Shown: positions 1 to 12,804 of the stretch, piece by piece
Layout: each line of letters starts with the position of its first letter
How positions within the stretch are numbered: the first letter of the stretch is position 1
From: Davidsoniella eucalypti
Taxonomy: Eukaryota > Ascomycota > Sordariomycetes > Microascales > Ceratocystidaceae
Assembly (NCBI GenBank): GCA_004009845.1
Contig: RMBW01000015.1
Coordinates: forward strand, 1-64,000
Length of the DNA stretch: 64,000 nt
Direction of reading: 5' to 3'
Made by a program: the position numbers and the translations under genes
The notes under the pieces: model-generated
Databases searched by the model: none
Seen by the model: only the letters and a program-made list of their open reading frames with translations
What the model was told of the DNA's origin: nothing

Positions 1-1166
1 AAGAAGTAGCTAGAAATAATAGAAACAAACAAAAACCTTTGCCATAGTTATCATTTTCTTTTCATAAAGCTGGTCAGATTCATGCATTTTATATTTGACG
101 AATCATTAGCCGGAGTGTCGTCACAATAGCCCCAAAAAAAGTTGTTCCTGGTAGTTAAAATGAACTATTGCCATTAAATATATGTCACGCTGAAATGTCT
201 TAAACTGGCATCTATATTAGATCAGATAATTGCATCTTGTTATATTCATATATATCTCATAAGCTAGTTATTCGTCTTCAACATGCGTGCATAAGAGTGA
301 TAAAGTAGAAAATAAATTTGTGGTCAAATCATGGCAATAGGCAACAGCCTATATGTCCATGACAAGTTTTATTGATAACCCAGCTCTTTTTATCTGACTT
401 GCCATGTTCCCAATAGTCACCAACAGGTGATATCGAAAGTATCATGAGCAATGAGTGTTATCAAAAGATATCTCGAGTCAGATAATGTGAGCAGGCTGCC
501 GTCTTCTGAAAAGAAAAAGGCATAGAAAGGAAATGAAAACTCAAAAAGTATCCCGCGCCTCGAATGAACCCAAGACACCCCGCCAAATATTTAGTAGATA
601 TGAAGTTATGAAAAAAAGAAGATGTGGAAAAAATAAGTAACGTCCATCCAGTATGACCTCCTTTGTAGCAACAATAAATAAAAGAAACTCGTGAAAATCA
701 CAACAAAGTGAGCCTAAAGAGAAAAGGAAAACAGAGAAACAAAAACTCGGAAGCCTCCCTATATAACCGGACCCGGAATGCATCAAAAGAGTAGGAATAA
801 GGCCGTCGCATTTATGCGTCCAACAATGAATAGAAAAAGAAAGAAGAAACGTTAAAAAAGCAAGCATAAAACCGAGACACGTAAAACAAAAAGAAAAGAA
901 AAAAGAAGATTGTACAAAAAATGCAGATCAAAAAGAACAGCGCAGAAAATAAAAAGGACAAAAAAAAGTATAGAAAACAAGGCATAATACCCCATTTGTA
1001 CATAGCTTAGCCGTTTTTTGCTTTTTTCTAGATTACAGATGCTCAGCAAAAGCTGAAGACATCCACAATTCATCCCAGTATATAGTCGTCATCAAACATG
1101 ATGCAGTCATGAAAAGCCGGGTGGTCGGGTTTAAAATGAACCAGGTTCACCGTTCGGTGATATTAC
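1..1166. other. AT-rich region downstream of the homeobox gene; no gene seen
   Basis: This is the 3' flank of the homeobox gene, whose stop codon is at 1167-1169. About the first few hundred bases left of the stop are probably its 3' untranslated region. The stretch from roughly 810 to 1030 is purine-rich on the plus strand, so the transcript sense of the homeobox mRNA is rich in T and C. The short open frames here are simple-sequence artefacts. I see no conserved protein signature, RNA gene or repeat family. Confidence 0.5.
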
Positions 1167-3091
1167 TCACCGCCAGTTACCCTGGCTCAAAGCCAGAAGA
1201 CCAGCAACGCAGACAGCGTCGCCCTTCTTACTAGGGCTGCCATCGCCAATCAAGCGATCAACATCCTCGTTGCGGGCTAGGCGCTTGCGGGAAGTAGAGT
1301 TATCGTCATCATTATCATCATGATCACGCGAGCGTTTCTTGCTCATAATGGGCGTTTCAAAGTCGGTAGTGCGGGTTCTCGAGTTGGGACTCGGTGAGCG
1401 GCGGCTCATAGGAGAGACGGGAGTTAGAGCACGGCGAGGAGTAGAAGTTGATGCCGCTCTGTTCTCAGGTGTCCAATTTTCCTTGTCGCTATCGGGTCCA
1501 CTAGGTGCTGGGCTTGCATCAGTAACCAACATGGCTACTGGTAGCTTCACACTTGAACCATCCTTTTCGCTGTTGGGCGGCGTAGAAATATCACGATCAT
1601 CGTTAAAGCGTTCCATGTCAGACATCGTCTTGTTGAGCCGAGGTGTCTTGCTGTAAACCGACGAAGGAGCAGGAGACATGGCCATGTTCTTCTTGACATT
1701 GTTGGTCTGCAGGGCAGCACTGGTACCCATGGACGGGTGCGAAGCAGAAAGACCAGAGGTAGAGCGACGCAAGCTTATTTCAGCCAATGCGTTACCAGCA
1801 ACCTCATTCAGTGCAATCTTGGTGAGTTGATCGTCCTGGGGGCCGTCCTTGTCACAGCATAACTCCCAACGACGGACATCACGAGAGCGACCAGCAGGCG
1901 GTCCACGGGCAAGAAGGCTCGATAAAGGCGGGAGTGTGATACCGGCAGCTTCACTGTTGCTGCGGTCCACAGGCCTGCAATCGGCAAGACGAACAACGTT
2001 GCCACGTTCGGGGCTACGGGCACGCGGAGGAGAGATTTCGTTGGTGATTTCAGCGCGGCCATCGATTGAGTAGCCTAGGCGAACCTTGGAAGGCTCGGGA
2101 AGGATGCGAGATGGATGAACCAGAGGCTTTGGTTCCTCTAGAAAACCAACTCTTGATGGAGTAGCGTAGTTAGATGGAGAGTAGGCCTGGTGGTTCCAGC
2201 GGTTGGAAACATAGCCAACAGAGGACGGGAAACCATTCAATGGCATACGGCCGTTGTTGTTGTTGCAAGGAGTGCGAATCTCGTTATCCGGGGAACTAGT
2301 CAAGTGCGAAACACGCATACCGTGGGCAGAGCCATGGCCACCGCGCACTAAAGGGGAGCTGTCGACAAGCGATGGCATAGGAGACAGCTGGACTCCCATG
2401 TGCGAGTGGCCGATGTGTGAAGGAGTCTGTGTCGGGTAAGAAGCTTGTATGGGAGATTCCATGCCATGGTGAGGAACACTGTGGTGGTACGCGGTCTGAG
2501 AGCGAGGAACGGGGCCTGGAGTACCGAGGCAGGCGGCTTGAAGAGCGTTGCGGATTTCTGGGCTGGCAGAATCGGAAGATATGACGGACATGCCACCGTA
2601 GCGAAGAGCAGCAATTTCTTGGGCGGACAGAGGACGGGACTTGCGCCGATCGTTTTGTCTGCGATTTTGGAACCAGATCTACGTAGAAGATAGTGTTAAT
2701 CTTCCGGAACATTCAAGCAAGTATAGAATTCGCGTGAGTATTAAACATACCTGTACCTCCTTCTCTGTCATTGACACTTGGCGAACAATGTTGAGCCGCG
2801 CATTCTTATCGGGCTTAGCATTGGCCTGGTAGGCGGCTTCGAGGATCGCCTTATCACCAGCTCTATTAGTAGATACAAGTTAGCAAATAACACGGCGGAC
2901 GCATTGTATATGCAAGTTTTGGTAGCAGATCCAACGTACTGGGTTCTCTTGCGGCGATTTTTAGTCTGCTTGTCAGGTTGAACGTTGACTACACAGAGGT
3001 CTTTCTTGGGTGTCATCATTGACATTCCCTGGTAGGTTGGCTGGGCGTGATTCATGGCGAAAGGGTCCAGAAGAATGTTGTAGCTTGGCAT
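1167..3091 (-). CDS. Homeobox transcription factor, Yox1-like (591 aa, 3 exons)
   Basis: This is a DNA-binding nuclear regulator with an N-terminal homeodomain. Exons are 2940-3091, 2751-2862 and 1167-2678; the introns (77 and 72 nt) have GTACGT/GTATGT donors and AG acceptors, and the frame is continuous (1776 nt). The homeodomain spans about residues 44-103: basic arm KNRRKRTQ, then helix 3 IWFQNRRQNDRRKS, the diagnostic WFQNRR recognition helix, which begins exactly at exon 3. It is followed by LSAQEIAALRYGG, a common extension in filamentous ascomycete homologues. The remaining 480 residues are low-complexity Ser/Pro/Asn, probably disordered, with SP/TP sites. A basic patch (SKKRSRDHDD) precedes the C-terminal AGLLALSQGNWR, which I take to be a conserved end motif. 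The start is the first ATG in exon 1. The specific orthologue is not certain: the homeodomain resembles yeast Yox1/Yhp1, but target genes cannot be inferred. Confidence 0.93.
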
Positions 3092-3830
3092 TAAGAATTA
3101 AGATGGGTGGTGAAATCGCTGGAAGGGAAAGAAACGATTCGAGGAATCAAAAAAAAATAAAAATAAAACGGCGAGTCGACCGTTCTTCGTGGCAGAAGGG
3201 ATATCGAAGCTATAGCACGCGCAAAGGTGTACAGGAAACGAACCGAAGAATGGAAGAAATAATAACAAATGGCGAGGAACCAGTTGAAGAATAGAATGGT
3301 AATGAACGACCGGAAGAGTTGATGATAGAAAAAGAAAAGAAAAAAAACACGGAGGAAAAGATTGCTGGAATCAGAACCGATCACGCTTACGTTGGAAGAG
3401 AGGAATGTTCGTGAAGTTAAAGCTATTAATTTTCCTGGGGGTAGAGTCTTTAAGAATGTACAGCCGCGTTTGTTCAGCCTTCTCCAATGTCACGGAATCC
3501 AGCCACACGCTTAGAGAAGGGGACGTGATTTTTTCTTCTGGGGGTGTGTGCTTTGCGAGGGCCCTACTAATTGCCTGTTGCTGAGACGGGAGGACAGGAG
3601 GACAGATGGGTTTTGACGAAAGCAAAGCAACGAGGGACAGTTCAATGAGCAAAAATTAAAGAAAACAGAAGAGAAGACAAAGAAAAGCACCCGGTCAGAA
3701 GCAGTTGATGGCATTCACAAGACGTCGTGATAGAAGTAGGAGGGAGGGTGAAGGAGGAAGAAGAAGAAGAAGAACAAGAAGAGAGGAGGAGAGGAAGCAA
3801 GCGTAATAAAAGTAGAAAGGTCAAAAATAT
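3092..3830 (-). promoter_or_regulatory. Probable long pyrimidine-rich 5' leader/promoter of the homeobox gene
   Basis: Read in the gene's direction, the 740 bases upstream of the homeobox ATG are dominated by C and T, including a (TTC)n tract at about 3757-3775. Long CT-rich leaders are common before fungal regulatory genes. An ACGTAAGC donor-like site near 3388-3395 suggests a leader intron, but I could not fix its acceptor. The several 60-100 codon frames here read as poly-Ser/Leu/Phe and are not credible proteins. Confidence 0.4.
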
Positions 3831-6800
3831 TTATTAAAAAAGGCTTCTTAATTCGGGCCAGGGACCAAACCTCTTTAAAGTACAACTAGTATTCAGTTGT
3901 GTCGGCTATAGCCATGGGACTTAATGCTTCCTATTCCTACTAACATTATCATTATATTATAATATTACTATTTTTCATTGCGGCCTTAGATTTACTAATG
4001 AGCAGGCGGTAGAGCACTACAAAACAATCAACTGCATCCATCCCCTGCCCTGCATACACTACTGAAATTTATCCTGCCATTTATTTTTTCATCCTTTACT
4101 AACAGTATGTGCTGGCCAGCAGGCTCTTGGGTACTATACTAGGAGACCCTTGCTGCTCGTTATAGGAGGGCCCCGCCAAAACAAGAACTGACCATATTCG
4201 TGACGTTTTCAGGCTACTGTGCTCTGTAATACCTGGGTTTTAATCCTTGTGATATAGCAGGGGCTAGTTGCTCTTCGCCAAAGCCCAACTTTACAGTGTC
4301 CCGTTGGCCGTTCAGGCGCTATTTGTTTTGGTGTTTTTTTTTTGTCTTCCCTATTTCAATATCGAGCCTAAAATGGGCCCAAAAACTCAATACAAGCCAG
4401 TACATGGAGAAGAAAAAAAGAAAAAAAAAGAAGAAGAAAAAAGAAAAAGAAAAGTTACATTGAAAAACATGGGCGTGTTCATCCACTGGCGTCGCTCGAG
4501 TAGCACCGTACAAACCCCCAAAAATCAGAAAAAAGACAACAAAAAACAAGGCATTCTTAGTTAGTACGCATTAAGCCATTTACCAACCAACCAAAGTGTT
4601 TACTATAGACCAACCGATCCCGAATAGGCAAGACCAAATTGTCATATACTAAGAAGCGTCCACGTGAACACTACTCTCAGAACTTCAAACTTCATGGAAG
4701 CCTCCACATTAGACGCAAAAGAGGCAGACCAAGAGCTTTACTACCAACTCTTTCACACAAGTGTTTTACGAATTCCCTTTACTGAGGCAGACCTTTATGG
4801 CCCTAATTATAGTCTCGCTAGCTATTGAACGCCTTGGTGTATTCCATATAGCATTCCCCAAACCCAGTTACAATAATAGGCAATATTACTAAAGAGCCTG
4901 CTCTTGTTGTTAGAAGCGCCGAAACAAACAATGTAAATCTCAAAGCATAAGGTGAACAAGAAACCACTCTATGCCCTGACCATAATTAAACAGTCGTCTC
5001 ACCGTCTTTTTTTTCAACCTCCCCGCCATTCTCTTTAATCCCTGCTTCCACAATGCTTTATCATGTACTTGAGTACTTCATGTATGCGTGCGCCGATGCT
5101 ACGCCTTTTTTGGGTCGCGTCTAGTAGAGAGAACACAGGAAAAAATTTCCATAGAATGTAGTAAGGAAGATGATATCCATGCAACCTTCAATATGCCCAT
5201 TACCCAGTCTTTGTAGAACCCATAATCCTAGTCTAAGTAGCATCACTAGCAATAAATGGCTACTTAGTCGTTGGTCAGGCTGGTTCGTTAACTCTTTAGA
5301 TATGGTTGGTTGATTACCTACTGCTTGTCTACTAGGGGCTGGCCGGCTATACCTTTCAAAAGAAGAGGCTGAAAAATCAAAAGAGATAGCTAGAAAAAGA
5401 AAGTTCGGGACGGGTTGAAAGAGTATTCATCTTGGCCATTGTCTTTGTCCTAGCTATGCTAATCGAATGCCACATGCAGCCAAATGGATAGCTTTGCGAT
5501 AGTTGGTCGTAGAAACAAGAAGGACAAGAAATCAGAGGGCTCAAAACACCCCTGGTACCTTATAGTGAGGCACAGGGAGGAGAGGGGCAGGAGACTTCTA
5601 TTGTCTACAAATAAACTCAGTTTTAGTTGCTGTACAGAAGGGGGGGGGTTTGTGCGTCCTTTTTCTGGCGTTTAGTATGTATCATAACTTAATACTCTAT
5701 TTTCTCGTTAAGCTCGTGGCCTATCACGTCGCGGGGATTTTTGTTTTGTTTTGTTATGTTGATTGTTATGAATATATTGTTGTTATTTACTTTCGCCACA
5801 ATGTCGTCAGTGCGATTTACCACAGACTACAACCACAGATTACAGACTAGCATGCATCCACTTATCTGCCTCAGGACACCAAAATCTTTTCTTGTATCAG
5901 AAAAATGTGTACAAGGACCTGAGGTAAAAACTTAGATTAAAATATTTTTTTTAAATAATAAAAGAATAAAAAGACCCCGTATCCGTATCTACTGACAGAT
6001 ATATACCAAAGTTACTTATCAAGTCATAAATGATACCAATTGCCTTCCTCAGAAATTCAGTGAAACAATATTATCCAAACGGACTTGATTGAAATTAAAG
6101 CCAACACTAAGAGCCTCCACGCGAATATGACGTCCACTCGCATTGCGTCGACTTCAGATTAGCTTTACTTAGTTCAAGTTGCAACCTTGCCTTGCAAACT
6201 CTACTACAACCGTAAGGCAAAGCCTTGTTACTTTGTCACATCAAGTGTGCATGAGATCTGTGAAATTAAGACAATGAACGTACAATAACTAATAACCATC
6301 TGTATTTGAGTTACAGTCTAGCTGGCAGAATCTACTATCACGCGATTGTATTATTGACGAACCGAGTCACTTTGCCAATATCAGAAATATATTATTGATA
6401 GGCAGGAATAGGATGAGTCTTTCAATGTAAACATATACAAAACTATAATCATCGGTCTAGTCAGAGCTGCTCGGCCGTATGTCTTGTAGTGAGGCTTTAT
6501 GGCTAGCTTTATTTTTCAGATTCACTAACCAAAATCAGGCCCTCGCTTGTTCTTGGGCCATGCTACACCAAAGAAGCCTAGCGTGCTCCCAACTGTCCTT
6601 CAATAATACAAGCCAGTACCAGTGCAAAAAAAAAAAAAAAAAAGGAAGAAAAAAGGAAGAAAAAAATCTACTCGACATAAACAGATGAGCTAGGTTATGG
6701 ATCCCAGCGTAAACTTTTCCTACTATCCTAAACAAACCCCGTTTAACAGTTCAGCGGAAGGTCTAGCTATTGAAATACATAGCACAAAATAGTGAGCCAA

Positions 6801-9800
6801 CCGCTCAAGTTGCTGGGCTCAGGGGTGTTAATTGGCCATTATGTTCAAATCAACAAAAAGAAAAGCGTCGAGCTTCTAGAGCGAGGGATAGAAAATCAAG
6901 CTTCGAAGAAAACAACGAGCAACTTTGGGACAATACTAACAGTCAAAAGTAATGAAGGTTCTGGGTCACTCATTCTCAGCCTAGAGACCGTTTAGAATGT
7001 AACAACAGCTTTTTCGGTAGTTCTTCTTTTCAGGCTTCGATGGGTTGTTTCTCGACATCTTCCCTAATTCTTATTGTTATTAATTAGAGTGAAGAAACAA
7101 TGGACAATGCATCAAGATGCCCGGCCTAAAATCCATTCCTTTGATTAAAAAGCGAGCGTGAAAAAGGTGTTTCTAATCCAACATCAAGACAACAAAGACA
7201 ACATCACTTACACTTACAGAGCCCATGATGATATCGTGTGTACAGCCCAGACCAACACATAACCAACCATGGCCCAAGGCATATTCTATCTTGCAGCATC
7301 AAAACACTATAAATTAACTGGGAGCTTATTGTCTTACTAGTCCTACCAAGGCGTCAGGTTATCACTGGGCTCTCAGGTTTCACACCCTCTATCTCTCTTA
7401 GCTTCAATGGGAACAAAAGAACGGAATACTTACTAGACATTGTGGCACATGGCTTATTCATTGTCTTGGTTTGATGTGGCAATAATGATGTTCAACTTGA
7501 TGTTTTATGCCGAAAGAGTAATTGCCAGTTCTTTGTCTACCTAGAGTAGTAGTTTAGTCCTGATTTGTCCAGACAGCAAACGGAAAGTACCTCACTTGCT
7601 TACAGCTATATGCCTATTTGTATATTCGACTTGACTGGTTGACTGACTAGCTGGCTACCGCGGAAGGCAATACGTCAATTGCCCTTTCCTCTACATCATG
7701 CAGCACACCATTGTTCATATATTTAGCTTGTGCATATGAGGCGTTCACAATATACATGTATAGTCGACATGTATGAAATTGTGCCCAGCTCCCTTGCATT
7801 AGTTAATGAAAATTAGATGTACCAAGATTATACATCTTTCGTGTGTGCCAATTGTTCTAGTGCACAAATTATGGTAAATTTGTCAGGTACAAAAAAGAAA
7901 GCCAAAAGGTGGAATGCTGAGGCTGGTCAAAAACAACTCAAAGGCAGAAGACAATTTTAGAGAAGACAAAAACAAAAAGGAACGATATGGGTACCTCCTT
8001 CTTTAGTCAGCCCCGGTAGACGCGGCTAGTATTAACAGGCCAAACCATCGTGCCACTGCCCAGAGTAATGTTCTAGAATGCTGATGCATACATACTACTA
8101 CTAATTCTCAAGGTCAACGTGAAATTCAGAAGAGGACGTGAATACGTAAACACAAAGATGTGTCCAGTGAACATGAGCATGCAAGACTAACTGCCTATGC
8201 CGAGGAAAGGTTCATGCAGTTAGTTGTATAATGCACAAATGAGCTCTGCAGATTGCAGTTGCTGCATGGCGGCGCATGCGTGCGTACGTGCTTGCCTACA
8301 GCTGCTGGATAAGTGTATGGCCCCACCCCTGGATACTGCAAGTCGCAACTGCATAACAGACTTTAAGCAGAAAAAAGCAAGAACTGTACCCACTATTCAG
8401 CTTATTTGTTTATAATTGAAGTATAATTTCTCCTTGACCGCCTCGTGCATTTTTTTTCCCTTATTCGATAACAAAACAAAGCTCCCGGAAGAAAACAATA
8501 ACAATAACAATAACAATGGCATCACCCCTACCTGGGTTTAAGGGCGGCGATTAGTTTGGCTGGCCTGAACATAATCAGCCCCAGTTAACATTGTCTGTTT
8601 TGATTTCAATTATTCTCTTCATAAAACTGGCTAGCTACACGGCATATCTCATGTGCTTAGTGTTCTCTTTTGTGCGTGGCCCTTATAGACGGTCGATCCG
8701 AACACAATTCGGCCATATATACCTTTGATAGTCAGGTGCTTCTGCCTTCGAAAACAAACAACACAAAACGGCATATTCGTGTCCGGCTAGCGATTCACGG
8801 CATGCATGTCAGTAGCTCCCCGTCTATCGGTTATGTGAAAGTGCATATCTTACCTAAGCAGTACAATCAGTTGCTTTAGTTGCTGACCAGACACCGCAAA
8901 CTCATACCGTAAGCGGCGTGCAGCTTGGTTTCTCGACCAATTCTCGACAAACATAGTTGATCACTTCCGTCCTTGGCTCCGATGGTGATGGTCCCATGCC
9001 CATGTCTGTCTTTCCAGATGTGTCTTCTTCCCAAAAGATCATTGTTGCGACTCACTCTTGGTAACCACTACTATCATCCTAGCCTTGCATCGTCTTTTTA
9101 ATCAGCTCGACGTCTTGCTACTACTTTATCTAGACTTGGAACATTCGGTCAGGCCTCATCAGCATAAGCACAAAAATCGTATCCAGGCGGTCAGCCCGTC
9201 GTTTTACGTTAGTCCCCTGTCGAGACTTGAGCAGCGATCAAGACGTCTATGTATATGTATGTACTTGTATTGTGGTCCTATCCCCTCTTAATGTTTCCTG
9301 CCACTCAATGATGCATCGTCCATTGGCAGCAGGACAGAACGGAATGTTTCAATGTGTACATAGTACATATAGACTTCACTGATCTCCAATAATGTAACAG
9401 CTTCTTATCGGGCCATAATCCACAACGCCTAGACCACCACCAAACATCCACTTTATGCTGCAAGCTCACCTGGCCTAAGCTTCTACACGACGATGCAATA
9501 GCTTTCGATTCGTAATGTCTTTTCACTTTGCGTTGATGCTTCATTTGTAGTCAACCCAACTCAGAAAATCCTAGCCTTTGCTACTAGCCCCTTGTCACGA
9601 CAAGAAAGAGCCTTCTTTCAATTCTGTAGTCAAGGGTGGCCAAGCGACCGACCTCCCGGTCGGCTACTCTGACAAGAAGAACGCCAGACCCGTCTTATTG
9701 CATACTCATAGTCCCAAATACTCTCCTATAGACTATTCCTAGACAAGAATCAGCCCTGGTTGGATCTAATACGCTTGTCAACACCATCAATATGTCTATT

Positions 9801-12100
9801 TTTGTAAGATCCCATATTCATCGTGAGTTAAAGACCTCCACAACTAAGTGGCACGTATCTTACATCTTACTCAATGGAGTGCTGATACTCATGAAAGCCT
9901 TGTATATTGCCTTTTGCTTACCACCCTACGTTACCATTAGACATCACCGCTGTTACATTTACATAGACGGGCTAGTAATGCCTCTACACTACACGTCGGT
10001 ATATGGATACATACGAAACTCACTTATATAATCATAACATGCACGCTTTAACAACGTATTTACGGGAAAGGTGGCTCTTGTTTTTTTTGGTTTCCTTTTT
10101 GATTTTTAAAAAATTCAAGGCTTCCAGTCGGCTCGGCTGTCAATGTTTATATCAGGACGATGCCACTCTCGGCAAGCAAGTCTCGTTTCGATCAATCTAA
10201 CGGGTCATTTTTACAGCTGGCAAGTCTTATATAGATTGCAGCCGGCAGAAATAAGATGGGAATTTAAGGCGTACACATCAAGTGTTATTTTTGGGGCAGC
10301 ACTTGTAATTTGCTCTCACCTGAAAAGGTAAAAAGCACACCGGACTAACAAGCTAGCTAGCTGTACGTCTACTAAAGCATGTAAGTGGGTAAATCTTCTC
10401 CTTAAATATGCTTAGCCTTCCAAAAATGGTATTTTTCTTACATCTCGCATGGAGGTGCTATTCTATGGATTCGTCTAATCTAGCACTTCATCTTTTGTCT
10501 TTTAGTCGTGTAGACTCGACGGTAAGCCTTTCTTTTATATATTTTCCGTAAGTCGCAAATTTATAGTCAATATTAAGCCTCTAGAACGTACCTCGTTTCG
10601 GCAGAATCATACAGGTATATCCTATTGGTTTTTATATGTACTCATTACACCAAATGAAAGGCTCCAGATAATCAGCTTTCATCTGCATATGGAACCTGAA
10701 TATAAGCAAGCTTGCAGCTGTATTATGCTGTCAAGGACAGGCCTACTTGGATAGGTAGTAACAAGAGTTTGATATACTACATACCTTGATAATGCATATA
10801 GATACATATATGTAAGTAACCCTAGATTATTCTCAGCCTACAAAGGCAAGTACACCCATAGACATAATGCCGGGATGGTCTCTTGTCTACGGGACATCTT
10901 GGCGCCACACGATGGTTTTTATTCCAGGACGCATATCGGATATGGGTTCTCTTGTTGTATTCTAAGTATTCCTTTTTTTCCTAGGATCATGGCAACCACG
11001 TCAACAACAGACATGAGAACATGGGGCTGCCAAGAGAGAAAATGAGATAAAATGGAATGCCTTCAACTTACTTACACATATATGATACTCCATTATAGCC
11101 CACACAAGTATTGCGATTGCAATGTATGATATCTACATATATATAGCCCCAATCTGCTCTCAGCTTGGGTTTTAATGCCATCCGCGTAACCGTCTATCAA
11201 TCGGCAAAGTAGGTAAGAGGAAACATGTTCATAATAGCCATCGATTATGGCGGTGTGTAGCTTTGCTGCCTTCCACAATGTCAGGTCAGATTATCTTCAT
11301 TGAAATGATTACTGGGCATTTCTACTAAATCTGGAAAAGAGAAGCGGCACGAACATTAGTGGTTTAAACTCACGCTCCTCAGCCCGTACATATATGTACA
11401 TTGCATACAACATATGCATATATACAAATATATTTACCTACCGGGCTCTGCATATTATATCTCTCCGAACATTGCAACCTCCGGGCCGTAACTACTCATT
11501 GATTCAACCAACATCTCGCCTAGTCTAGCAAACACACGCAAGGCCTTTTCTTATGGCCTAGAAGTCAATTTGTTTATCTGTCCCAGCGTTCAATATCTCC
11601 CTCCATTCAGTAAATGTTTGCCTATTCACACAAGCTGACTATGTCAACTACTTTTCGGCTAAGAGCAAAGGCCTTGCTGGTTTTCATCGTGCTTTCTCTT
11701 TAGCTATATCAATTCTTCTATATTTCCCCCACCCACGATAATTACTATCTTGATATATCGACCGTTGATACTATGACTCTATCGTCGCGTAGAATCATCC
11801 ATCTCTTCTATCTAGTAAGCCATCCTATCGGACGTCGTGCCGCTATAGTGTGCGATTCGAGCCATACTATCAAGATATCGAGACATATCCTTAAACTCTT
11901 ACTCTCGGTTTTAGCTAAATGATGTCTTGCTTCCACCCCCCTTCCTATAGTCCGCCCGTGATATACGACTGAAACTTCCCAGTGCATGGATGATCTAGCT
12001 CAATAAGGATACACACGTACCTGTACATACATAACATCCAGACTTTCTTGGTCTTGAATGCCAACACACCAACTACCTACATGCTAGAAACCACGCCCCG
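3831..12100. other. Gene desert, AT-rich, no supported gene
   Basis: I read both strands and found no protein with recognisable domains and no convincing multi-exon gene. It holds poly-A tracts (19 A at 6626-6644), purine runs (about 4410-4460), many TATGTA/TACATA and CTAG-type short words, and a perfect 14-nt palindrome GTACATATATGTAC near 11388-11401. Open frames of 60-80 codons are frequent but have random-looking composition. No tRNA A/B box pair was seen. Confidence 0.5.
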
Positions 12101-12769
12101 GCAAAATCGAGCCTAACCCGACGTCCCTGACGGCTGGGAGATAAATTCTCCGTATATTATGTTTAATTCGGAAAGCCTAGCCCATTCTGACTCAAGGGTT
12201 AGCTGTCCCCAGCCAATTACCAGCTGCTTGCCGCCTAATAGCCGGAACGATCAACTCGCAAGCACTACTTGTAGTAAGTCATCAACTTTTCGTTTCTCAC
12301 TCATTTTTCAAACCATATCTTTCATTCTTTTGTCAGTTTGCGTCTCTTCATGGCTTAGCTTTAACTTGCCTCATCCACTCACTCCCCTCTTTCTCTATCT
12401 ATATCTCATACCACACGCCCCTCCTTTCTCTTTCTCTTCCGAGAAGGAGAGATACATGCCCAACAATCAAGCCGGCCAAATAGCTGATACATCCAGTAGC
12501 TCGTAGCTCATGTAGGCCTAAGCTAGTCGTAGATATATCACACAGACACATCAGCCCCCACTTAGATCATCGCATGTAGAGTAGTGTTCTGCTGTTCATG
12601 TTTGCTGTTCCTCGTTTCCCCCAAACCTGCGTTATTGGGTGTCTATTCTCAGTCGGTTCTGTCACTTTGCCTCCGTTTCCTAATCTACTACTCTTCTGTT
12701 GTTCATTTCATTTCTTCCTCTTCCTTCTCTAGTCTTGCCTCATCACGCCCCCCCCCCTCTCTCTCCACG

Positions 12770-12804
<35 letters not shown>

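Noticed and set aside
9642..9664. Hairpin CCGACC-TCCC-GGTCGG as a terminator or regulatory RNA
   Set aside because: A six-base stem is short, there is no gene nearby, and factor-independent terminators are not expected in a fungal nuclear genome.
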